Source: Rothia sp035916755 (GTDB lineage Bacteria; Actinomycetota; Actinomycetes; Actinomycetales; Micrococcaceae). From it: 64,000 bases of DNA. A program made the position numbers and the translations under genes. The notes under the pieces were generated by a model. It was not told the DNA's origin and did not search any database. It saw only the letters and a list, made by a program, of their open reading frames with translations. Positions 52,519 to 59,196 of the stretch are shown in pieces (within the stretch, counting starts at the first letter, position 1; each line of letters begins with the position of its first letter). Where the stretch lies: assembly GCF_035916755.1 (NCBI RefSeq), contig NZ_JAYWIX010000003.1:231894-295893 (forward strand), read 5' to 3'.

Positions 52519-52541
52519 ACCCCACCGGTTTTCGGTGGGGT
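52519..52541 (-). terminator. Short hairpin between leuB and ilvE
   Basis: A nine-bp perfect stem (52519-52527 with 52533-52541) with a GTTTT loop lies 10 bases after the leuB stop. There is no good T tract, so it may only attenuate read-through from leuB into ilvE. Confidence 0.6.
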
Positions 52542-52550
52542 GCTGGCGTT

Positions 52551-53609
52551 TTAGTGGAGCTGGGCGAGGATTGCATCGCCTATTTCGTCGGTGGCGCGGG
52601 TTGCGCCGGGGTTGGCTGCGAGGTCTGCTTCTACTGCCTGTTCGATGCGGGCGGCACTGGTCTCGTGCCCCAGGTGGCGCAGGAGCATGGCAGCGGCCAG
52701 GACGGTGGCGGTCGGGTTGGCCTTGTTCTGCCCGGCGATGTCTGGGGCTGAGCCGTGCACGGGTTCGAACATGGAGGGGTAGGTGCCGTCGGCGTTGATG
52801 TTGCCGCAGGCTGCGTAGCCGATGCCGCCGGTGATGGCCCCTGCCTGGTCGGTGAGGATGTCGCCGAAGAGGTTATCGGTGACGATCACGTCGAAGCGGG
52901 CGGGGTCGGTGGTGAAGAAGATGGTGGCTGCGTCGATGTGCAGGTAGTCGGTGGTGACCTGGGGGTATTCTTCGGCGACCTTGTTGAAGATACGGGTGTA
53001 GAGGGCACCGGCGTTGACCAGCACGTTGGTCTTGTGAATCAGGGTCAGTTTTTTCTTCTCGCGGCTAGCTGCCAGTTCGAAGGCGTAGCGCACTAGGCGC
53101 TCGATGCCGTAGGCGGTGTTGACCGAGACTTCGGTGGCGATTTCGGCGTCGGTTCCGGCGCGGAGCACACCGCCGTTACCAGCGTAGGGGCCTTCGGTAC
53201 CTTCACGTACGACCACAAAGTCAATATCGCCGGGGTTGCTCAGGGGTGATACAGCGCCGGGGAAGAGACGGGAGGGGCGTAGGTTGATGTAGTGATCAAA
53301 GGAGAAACGCAGGTTGAGCAGGATTTCTCGTTCGATCAGGCCGCTGGGCACGGCGGACGAGCGCGGGTCGGCACCGACGGCGCCGAAGAGGATGGCGTCG
53401 TGCTGGGCGAGTGCGGTCTTGGTCTCTTCGGTGAGGGTCTGACCGGTGGCGAGCCAGTGTTCTGCACCGAGGGGGTATTCGGTGGAGGTGACAGTGATGT
53501 TGTCGAGTTCGGCGGCGCGGGTGAGGACGCGGTGGGCTTGGGCTACTACTTCGGGGCCGATGCCGTCGCCGGGGATTACTGCCAGGTTGATGGAGCTGTT
53601 TTCAGTCAT
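52551..53609 (-). CDS. leuB: 3-isopropylmalate dehydrogenase
   Basis: This 352-residue NAD-dependent beta-decarboxylating dehydrogenase completes the leucine-specific branch after LeuCD. Motifs: VIPGDGIGPEV at the N terminus, VREGTEGPYAG with the catalytic Arg, HKTNVL with the catalytic Lys, and NLFGDILTDQAGAI with the metal-binding Asp; EPVHGSAPDIAGQNKANPT binds NAD. It is the actinobacterial short form. leuB is apart from leuCD, as is common in the phylum. Confidence 0.95.
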   Translation of the reverse strand: MTENSSINLAVIPGDGIGPEVVAQAHRVLTRAAELDNITVTSTEYPLGAEHWLATGQTLTEETKTALAQHDAILFGAVGADPRSSAVPSGLIEREILLNLRFSFDHYINLRPSRLFPGAVSPLSNPGDIDFVVVREGTEGPYAGNGGVLRAGTDAEIATEVSVNTAYGIERLVRYAFELAASREKKKLTLIHKTNVLVNAGALYTRIFNKVAEEYPQVTTDYLHIDAATIFFTTDPARFDVIVTDNLFGDILTDQAGAITGGIGYAACGNINADGTYPSMFEPVHGSAPDIAGQNKANPTATVLAAAMLLRHLGHETSAARIEQAVEADLAANPGATRATDEIGDAILAQLH

Positions 53610-53674
53610 GGTTTAAGGCTAGTCCTGCGAGCGCAGCTTTGCCCATATTTTGACTGGTGGTTTCATATATTGAT

Positions 53675-54025
53675 CTAGGGTGTGAGGTGGTCGGTAGCTG
53701 GTAGGGCCGCTACCGGCTTATTGCCTGTGGGGGCTACTTCTAGAGTGGTGAGCCTGCTGCCTGTTAGATGGGCGAGGACGAGCGCGTCCCCGTCCTGGGT
53801 GCCTACGGATAGGTAGGTGCGGGGCAGGTCCTGGTTGATGGGCTCGCCCGGGTAAAGCAGGTTGTAGGTGAGGCAGGTGCCGCAGTCGCAGGTCTGTTCA
53901 ATCTGAGCTTCTTCAAGGGCAGCAATTGCTGCCTCACGTTCTGCTGTATTCGGTTCACGATCGCTTGGGGTGTGGGGCTTGGCCAGGCGCAATACCGTTG
54001 CAAAGAACTCTTTTTCTTGTTCCAT
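53675..54025 (-). CDS. Small unrecognised protein with a CxCxxC motif, probably leaderless
   Basis: I do not recognise this family. The 116-residue product is acidic and soluble, with QTCDCGTCLTYNLLYPGEP in the middle, which could bind a metal, followed by a predicted beta-rich half. A TATAGT box ends six bases before the ATG at 54025 and there is no ribosome site, the pattern of a leaderless actinobacterial mRNA. An in-frame open stretch to 54064 overlaps the toxin gene end. It is 22 bases downstream of the toxin-antitoxin pair, so it could be a passenger or a third component. Confidence 0.55.
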   Translation of the reverse strand: MEQEKEFFATVLRLAKPHTPSDREPNTAEREAAIAALEEAQIEQTCDCGTCLTYNLLYPGEPINQDLPRTYLSVGTQDGDALVLAHLTGSRLTTLEVAPTGNKPVAALPATDHLTP

Positions 54026-54047
54026 AGCCACACTATAAAACAAAACG

Positions 54048-54329
54048 TTAGAAGAGCGTGTCATGACTACCTGTGCGGGTTAGAACGAGAAGAAGCTCTT
54101 CTCGTTCCACCTTGTAAATCAGCAGCCAGTCCCCTTCAATGTGTAGTTCTCGATAGCCCTTCCAGTTCCCCTTGAGTGCATGATCCTTGTATTTAGTGGA
54201 GAGCACGTCACGGTCTTCAGCTAAAAGCGCTTCAACAGCCGTGGCAAGCTTTTCGGGCTTGTAGTGCTTTCGAAAGAGTGCTTTGGCATCTCTTTTGAAC
54301 TGGCTGGTTCGGTGAATTCTAGTCAGCAT
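54048..54329 (-). CDS. YafQ-type type II toxin (mRNA interferase)
   Basis: This 93-residue RelE/ParE-superfamily toxin is closest to YafQ, which cuts mRNA on the ribosome. The YafQ catalytic set is present at near-identical numbering: His50, His63, Asp67, Trp68, His89 and Phe93 (E. coli His87 and Phe91). The toxin should therefore be active. Its start overlaps the antitoxin gene by 11 bases. Confidence 0.9.
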   Translation of the reverse strand: MLTRIHRTSQFKRDAKALFRKHYKPEKLATAVEALLAEDRDVLSTKYKDHALKGNWKGYRELHIEGDWLLIYKVEREELLLVLTRTGSHDTLF

Positions 54330-54579
54330 CGGTCAAATCAGCCATGAGAGCCTCAACCGATGTGAAGGTTTTCCCGTGCCGCTGCTCAGCTTCCTGACGG
54401 GCTCGTACATTGAGAGGGTTCTCGCGGTGGGGAGTAAAAGGCAGACCGTTATCAACGAGCGACTGCTTAAGGAACATATTCAGTGCAGTGCTAAGGTCGA
54501 GGCCGAGGTCGCTGTAGAGTTTTCGCACTTCTTCTTTGGTAGCGCTATCGGTGCGGAAGGAAATTGTTGCATCAGTCAT
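54319..54579 (-). CDS. RelB/DinJ-family antitoxin
   Basis: This 86-residue antitoxin has an N-terminal ribbon-helix-helix DNA-binding fold (ATISFRTDSATKEEVRKLYSDLGLDLSTALNMFL) and a C-terminal toxin-wrapping tail. GGAGC precedes the ATG. With the toxin it should bind and repress its own promoter; the direct repeats at 54590-54611 are the obvious candidate site. Confidence 0.9.
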   Translation of the reverse strand: MTDATISFRTDSATKEEVRKLYSDLGLDLSTALNMFLKQSLVDNGLPFTPHRENPLNVRARQEAEQRHGKTFTSVEALMADLTDAD

Positions 54580-54589
54580 GAGTGCTCCT

Positions 54590-54643
54590 GTTATTACAGT
54601 GTCATTACAGTTGCACCATACTCGCGTGAGTCTATCTTTTCAA
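54590..54643 (-). promoter_or_regulatory. Promoter and operator of the toxin-antitoxin operon
   Basis: TTGAAA (54643-54638) and TATGGT (54620-54615) are 17 bases apart on the minus strand. Just downstream are two 11-base direct repeats with one difference (54601-54611 and 54590-54600, reading ACTGTAATgAC and ACTGTAATaAC), suited to a ribbon-helix-helix antitoxin. A nine-base inverted repeat, CGCGTGAGT (54624-54632) with ACTCACGCG (54660-54668), overlaps the -35 region. Confidence 0.65.
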
Positions 54644-54689
54644 GACTTATGCCGAGAAACTCACGCGTTCGAGCATCCCGGCAACAAGA

Positions 54690-54748
54690 AACCACATGCC
54701 TTGTCACCAGCCCCAGACTTTAATCGGGGCTCAACACGACATGTGGTT
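54690..54748 (-). terminator. Interrupted hairpin after thrC
   Basis: Nine outer pairs (54690-54698 with 54740-54748) and six inner pairs (54709-54714 with 54726-54731) are separated by unpaired bases, 22 bases after the thrC stop. It probably ends the thrC transcript before the toxin-antitoxin promoter. Confidence 0.6.
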
Positions 54749-54769
54749 CACTAAGAGGTGAGTGAACGG

Positions 54770-56197
54770 TTAGACGTTCTTCTCAATCAGCTCCTTGACC
54801 GCCTCTACCTCGTTGGGCAGGTCGATGACGTGGCGGTCGGCGTCCATGATGCCGGCAAAACGCTCAGGAATAGCGGGCTCGGCGCCGGTAGCTTCAAGAA
54901 TAGTTTCGGCGAACTTGACGGGCAGGGCGGTTTCCAGGCAGATGATGGGGGTATCAACCTTCTCTGCCCAGTCGCGAGCGACCTTGACACCGTCCGCAGT
55001 ATGGGGGTCAAGTAGCACGCCCAGGCGCTCGTTGGCATCGCGGATGGTGGCGACGCGGTCGGCGTGGGTTGAGCGGCCCGAGGCAAAGCCGTAGCGCTCA
55101 GCAGCCTGAGCAAAGGCAGGGTCATCGGTCAGGGAGAAGCCGCCCTGGCGCACTTTAAGACCGAAGAGGTCGGCGGTACGCTCAGCGTCACGGCCTAGCA
55201 GGTCGTAGATGAAGCGCTCAAAGTTAGACGCACGGGAGATATCCATGGAGGGGCTGGACGTCTCGTAAGTATCAGCCGAAGAACGCACCCGGTAGTCGCC
55301 GGTGCGGAAGAATTCGTCGAGCACGTCGTTCTCGTTGGTGGCAACAATCAAACGGTCGATAGGTAGGCCCATCTGGCGGGCGATATGGCCGGCGCAGATA
55401 TCACCAAAGTTACCGGTGGGCACGCAGAAGGAAACCTTCTGGTCGTTGCTTTCGGTGGCGCGAATCCAGGAAGAAACGTAGTAGACGATCTGAGCCATCA
55501 GGCGGGCCCAGTTAATGGAGTTCACCGCACCGATGCGCTTGTCAGCCTTAAAGGCGGCGTCAGCTGAGATGGCTTTGACGACGTCCTGACAGTCATCGAA
55601 GACGCCGTCGAGGGCGACGTTGAAGATGTTTTCGTCGTCCAGGCCGAACATCTGGGCCTGTTGGAAGGGGGTCATGCGCCCGGCGGGGGTGAGCATGAAG
55701 ACCTTGATGCCGGGGCGGCCGCGCATGGCGTATTCGGCAGATGAACCGGTATCACCCGAGGTTGCCCCCACAATGTTGAGGGTTTCGCCGCGGCGGCCCA
55801 GCTCGTATTCGAAGAACTCACCCAGCAGCTGCATGGCCATGTCCTTAAAGGCGGCGGTGGGGCCCTCAGACAGGTGGCCGATCAGGATACCGGGTTCCAG
55901 TTCAGTTACAGGAACAATCTCTTCTGAGGCGAACTTGGGGTAGGAGTAAGCCCGGGCGGTCATAGCCTTGATGTCTTCAGCAGGAATATCGTCGATGAAA
56001 AGCTGCAGTACCTCAGCTGCGAGCGCCGCATAGCCTTCCTCAGTAAGCACAGCACGCCAGCGGGTCAGAGTGGCGTCGTCGAGGGTGGGGTAGGTTTCGG
56101 GCAGGTAGAGGCCGCCATCGGGGGCAAGACCGCCGAGCAGAATATCGGTGAACTTGGCGGAGGTGCTGGTGGTGTCGCGGGTTGAGATGTACTGCAT
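54770..56197 (-). CDS. thrC: Threonine synthase
   Basis: This 475-residue PLP enzyme converts O-phosphohomoserine to threonine. The PLP lysine is in GPTAAFKDMAMQ, the N-terminal YISTRDTT and the GATSGDTGSSAE motif are typical. The length fits the longer ThrC class (E. coli/fungal type) rather than the short class. hom and thrB are not in the window. It is divergent from the histidine kinase gene. Confidence 0.95.
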   Translation of the reverse strand: MQYISTRDTTSTSAKFTDILLGGLAPDGGLYLPETYPTLDDATLTRWRAVLTEEGYAALAAEVLQLFIDDIPAEDIKAMTARAYSYPKFASEEIVPVTELEPGILIGHLSEGPTAAFKDMAMQLLGEFFEYELGRRGETLNIVGATSGDTGSSAEYAMRGRPGIKVFMLTPAGRMTPFQQAQMFGLDDENIFNVALDGVFDDCQDVVKAISADAAFKADKRIGAVNSINWARLMAQIVYYVSSWIRATESNDQKVSFCVPTGNFGDICAGHIARQMGLPIDRLIVATNENDVLDEFFRTGDYRVRSSADTYETSSPSMDISRASNFERFIYDLLGRDAERTADLFGLKVRQGGFSLTDDPAFAQAAERYGFASGRSTHADRVATIRDANERLGVLLDPHTADGVKVARDWAEKVDTPIICLETALPVKFAETILEATGAEPAIPERFAGIMDADRHVIDLPNEVEAVKELIEKNV

Positions 56198-56241
56198 GGG
56201 TATAAGCCTACCGAAACTGCCCCGCCGGTGGTGCTAGGCGC

Positions 56242-56257
56242 TCATACTGCGGTATGA
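56242..56257. promoter_or_regulatory. Operator-like palindrome upstream of the two-component genes
   Basis: TCATAC-TGCG-GTATGA lies 64 bases before the kinase start and 45 bases before thrC. The same half-sites recur before the ABC transporter at 58362-58377, suggesting a site for the NarL-type regulator encoded here. Confidence 0.55.
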
Positions 56258-56320
56258 ATTTGGGGTGCGGACGCCCGCCACCGCCTTCCCGGGGCTGCGG
56301 CGGCTTTTAGACTTAGGAGG

Positions 56321-57568
56321 GTGGATACCCTACAGATAGAACTGGCTACTACCCAGCGCCGGAAGAAGCTGGTCAATGCGCTTGCTGTTGCCCTGGGGCA
56401 AATACTGACCCTGGTGTTAACACTTGCCTTTGGTCTTGCCATGGTGGAGGGCACCTGGGCGCTGATTTACATAGTGGCCTGGCTGGTTGCTACGTCGAGT
56501 CTCTATTTCAGGTATTCCCGGCCGATTCTGGTCGTGGTTCTGGTCGTGGTATCGCTTCTCATCACCATACCCGCCCAGTACCCGGCGGTAGGTTCCTGGT
56601 GGGCTGCCCCGGTGATGGTCTACCACCTGGTGCGTTATTTTTCGAGACCTGTTCGTATTGGCACCTTTATTGCGGCTCTGTTGGCCTCAGCCATTGGTGG
56701 CTTTGTTTTCGCCCGCGCTTTTTTGGTCTATAACCCCACCGCTCTCGAGTTCAACATTACGGCGTTGACTGCCGCTTTTATCTGCGCGGCTATCGTGACT
56801 ATCGCCTGGTTCTTTGGCGACTCCCGGCGCCTGCGCGAGAACCGCCACCGGGCCCTGATTGAGCGCAACCGCCAGCTAGAACACGAGCGCGAGCAGGAGC
56901 GGGCCCTTGCCGCCCTCGATGAGCGGGCCCGCATTGCCCGAGAAATGCACGACATCGTGGCTCATTCGCTGTCTGTCATCATTGCCCAGGCGGACGGCGC
57001 CCGCTACGCTGCCGCCGCCCAGCAGGCTGGGAGCGGGGCGGGGGCGTCCGCGCAGAATGAGCCCGTGGAGCTCGCCGCCCTGGGTACAATTTCTGAGGCG
57101 GCCCGGTCGTCCCTACAACAGATGCGCACCCTGCTGGGGGTCCTGCGCACCGATGAGGGCACTACCGTTGAGCCCCTCCCGGCCCTGCACAACGTCCCCC
57201 AGCTCATTGAGCAAACCCAGAAACTGGGCATACCGGTGCGCTTTAGCGCGGTATCGGGGGTTGAAGAGAAACTACCGCAGGGTGCCGACCTGACCATCTA
57301 CCGTATTGTGCAAGAAGCTCTGACCAACGTGGCCAAGCACTGCCCGGGCACTCCCCTGGTGACCGTCGCTATTAGCGAGGGTAAGCAGACCCTGGATATC
57401 GGCATCACCAACCAGCCCCAGGCCGAGCCCACCGAGCCCCTGCCTGGTGCCCGCCGGGGGCTGCTGGGCATGCGCGAGCGAGTTGATATGTACAACGGCA
57501 CCCTGCACTACGGCCGCCTAGCCGATGGTTCTTTTAGGGTTTTTGCCCAGATTCCCTTCGTGCCCTAA
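56321..57568 (+). CDS. Two-component sensor histidine kinase, DesK/NarL type
   Basis: This is a 415-residue membrane kinase. About five hydrophobic segments fill residues 20-165. A dimerisation helix follows with the H-box EMHDIVAHSL (His near residue 210, HisKA_3 type), then an HATPase domain with the N-box IYRIVQEALTNVAKHC and the G-box RRGLLGMRERV. No extracellular sensor domain is visible, so the signal may be sensed in the membrane, as in DesK or LiaS/VraS. The GTG start follows AGGAGG with almost no spacer. The paired regulator is 57 bases downstream. Confidence 0.92.
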   Translation: MDTLQIELATTQRRKKLVNALAVALGQILTLVLTLAFGLAMVEGTWALIYIVAWLVATSSLYFRYSRPILVVVLVVVSLLITIPAQYPAVGSWWAAPVMVYHLVRYFSRPVRIGTFIAALLASAIGGFVFARAFLVYNPTALEFNITALTAAFICAAIVTIAWFFGDSRRLRENRHRALIERNRQLEHEREQERALAALDERARIAREMHDIVAHSLSVIIAQADGARYAAAAQQAGSGAGASAQNEPVELAALGTISEAARSSLQQMRTLLGVLRTDEGTTVEPLPALHNVPQLIEQTQKLGIPVRFSAVSGVEEKLPQGADLTIYRIVQEALTNVAKHCPGTPLVTVAISEGKQTLDIGITNQPQAEPTEPLPGARRGLLGMRERVDMYNGTLHYGRLADGSFRVFAQIPFVP

Positions 57569-57625
57569 ACCCGTTTGAATAAGAACCAGCCACCTAATAA
57601 TAATCAGGAGCGATAGAGTAAAACC

Positions 57626-58303
57626 GTGATTAGAGTTCTTCTTGTAGATGACCAGCAGTTGGTGCGTTCTGGCCTGGCTATGCTGATTGGGTCGCAGGTC
57701 GATATGCAGGTGGTGGCCCAGGCCGGGGACGGCCAGCAGGCAATCGAGCTGGTCACCGAGCTGCAAGCTGCGGGGCTGGGGCCTGATGTAGTGCTCATGG
57801 ACGTGCGCATGCCGGTGCTCGATGGTATCGAAGCCACCGGCGCTATCATCGCCGCCCACCCGGAGGTCAAGGTAGTCATGCTGACCACCTTCGATATCGA
57901 CGACTATGTGTACGCCGCGGTGCAACGCGGGGCCAGCGGCTTCCTGCTCAAGGACGCCCCACCCGAGCAGCTTCTCGGGGCGATTCGGACGGTGCAGCGC
58001 GGGGACGCCGTCATCGCCCCCAGCGCCACCAAGCGGCTGCTCGAACAGATGATTCCCCATCTGGCAGGTGGCGCGCCCCAGCAGCCGCCCCAAAAGCACG
58101 CCGACAAAATTGCCAGCCTGACCAACCGCGAGCGCGAGCTCTTCTTGCTCATTGCCCAGGGCCTGTCGAACGGTGAGATGGCCCAGCAGCTCTTTGTGTC
58201 TGAGGCGACCGTTAAAACCCACGTCTCGCATATTCTGGCTAAGCTTGAGGCCCGCGACCGTGTGCAGGCAGTGATTATTGCCTACGAGGCGGGGCTGGTC
58301 TAA
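57626..58303 (+). CDS. NarL/LuxR-family response regulator
   Basis: This 225-residue regulator has a receiver domain (VDDQQLVRSG, phospho-acceptor Asp59 in VLMDVRMP, conserved Thr in LTTFD, Lys in LLKDAP) and a C-terminal LuxR helix-turn-helix (LTNRERELFLLIAQGLSNGEMA, VSEATVKTHVSHIL). It should be phosphorylated by the upstream kinase and act on the ABC operon that starts 142 bases later. It starts at GTG, with GGAGC rather far upstream. Confidence 0.93.
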   Translation: MIRVLLVDDQQLVRSGLAMLIGSQVDMQVVAQAGDGQQAIELVTELQAAGLGPDVVLMDVRMPVLDGIEATGAIIAAHPEVKVVMLTTFDIDDYVYAAVQRGASGFLLKDAPPEQLLGAIRTVQRGDAVIAPSATKRLLEQMIPHLAGGAPQQPPQKHADKIASLTNRERELFLLIAQGLSNGEMAQQLFVSEATVKTHVSHILAKLEARDRVQAVIIAYEAGLV

Positions 58304-58361
58304 CCTTCGACACTTATATGTTCTAGGGTCGGCACCGAGCGTGAGTCTGCGGAACCTATTT

Positions 58362-58377
58362 TCATACCTAGGTATGA
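58362..58377. promoter_or_regulatory. Operator-like palindrome upstream of the ABC operon
   Basis: TCATACCTAGGTATGA is a perfect 16-base palindrome 68 bases before the ATPase start. It shares both half-sites and spacing with 56242-56257. A third, imperfect copy (TCATAC, then ATATGA one base further apart) lies at 58433-58449 and overlaps the ATG. Confidence 0.65.
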
Positions 58378-58445
58378 GGCCCGCCCCTTTCGCTTCACTC
58401 CCTAGTGCGATGTGCCCTGCCCCACTGCCTTGTCATACTGGGCAT

Positions 58446-59195
58446 ATGAGCACCTCACACACTATTCCTATCGCTGTTTCTGCCCGGAATCTTTCTAAAA
58501 CCTACACGGGTGAGTCCCCCGTGCACGCCCTGCGCAACATTTCCATTGATTTTGAGCGGGGCAAGTTCACGGCCATCATGGGCCCCTCTGGCTCCGGCAA
58601 GTCGACCCTGCTGCACACCCTGGCAACCCTTGATGCCCCCGACCCCGGGGAGCAGACGTCCGTACAGGTCAAGGGCGTAGAGCTGACGGGGCTCAAGGAC
58701 GCCGCCCTAGCTGAGTTCCGGGCCCGTAATATCGGCTTTATTTTTCAGACCTTCAACCTGATACCCACGCTCACAGCGGCCCAGAATATGGAGCTGCCCC
58801 TGGGGCTGGCTAAGATGGCGGTTGATACCATCTGGCGCGACGAGCTAATACGCACCCTGGGCCTTGAGGACCGCCTCAAGCACCTGCCCTCCCAGCTCTC
58901 CGGTGGGCAGCAGCAACGGGTGGCAATCGCCCGGGCCCTGCTCCCGCGCCCGGCCGTCATTTTTGCGGACGAACCCACCGGCGCCCTCGACTCGGCGACC
59001 AGTACCGAGGTGCTGGGGCTTCTCCAGCAGGCCAGCCGGGAACAGGGGCAGACCATTCTGATGGTGACCCATGATCCGCTCGCGGCCTCCTATGCTGACC
59101 GGGTGCTCTTGCTCAAGGACGGCCAGCTAGCCGGTGGGCTCGAAGCCCCCACCCAGACCAGCGTGCTCTCAGCTCTCGCAAGGTTGGGTGACTAG
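58446..59195 (+). CDS. ABC transporter ATPase, MacB/LolD/BceA type
   Basis: This is a 249-residue ATPase with Walker A GPSGSGKST at 46-54, signature LSGGQQQR, Walker B VIFADEPTGALD and the H-loop MVTHDP. IGFIFQTFNLIPTLTAAQN is the Q-loop pattern of the MacB/BceA/LolD group, which drives mechanotransmission or antimicrobial-peptide export rather than classical import. I start it at ATG 58446. No ribosome site is seen, and a CATACT box seven bases upstream would suit a leaderless mRNA. It is one base from the permease gene. Confidence 0.92.
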   Translation: MSTSHTIPIAVSARNLSKTYTGESPVHALRNISIDFERGKFTAIMGPSGSGKSTLLHTLATLDAPDPGEQTSVQVKGVELTGLKDAALAEFRARNIGFIFQTFNLIPTLTAAQNMELPLGLAKMAVDTIWRDELIRTLGLEDRLKHLPSQLSGGQQQRVAIARALLPRPAVIFADEPTGALDSATSTEVLGLLQQASREQGQTILMVTHDPLAASYADRVLLLKDGQLAGGLEAPTQTSVLSALARLGD

Positions 59196-59196
59196 C

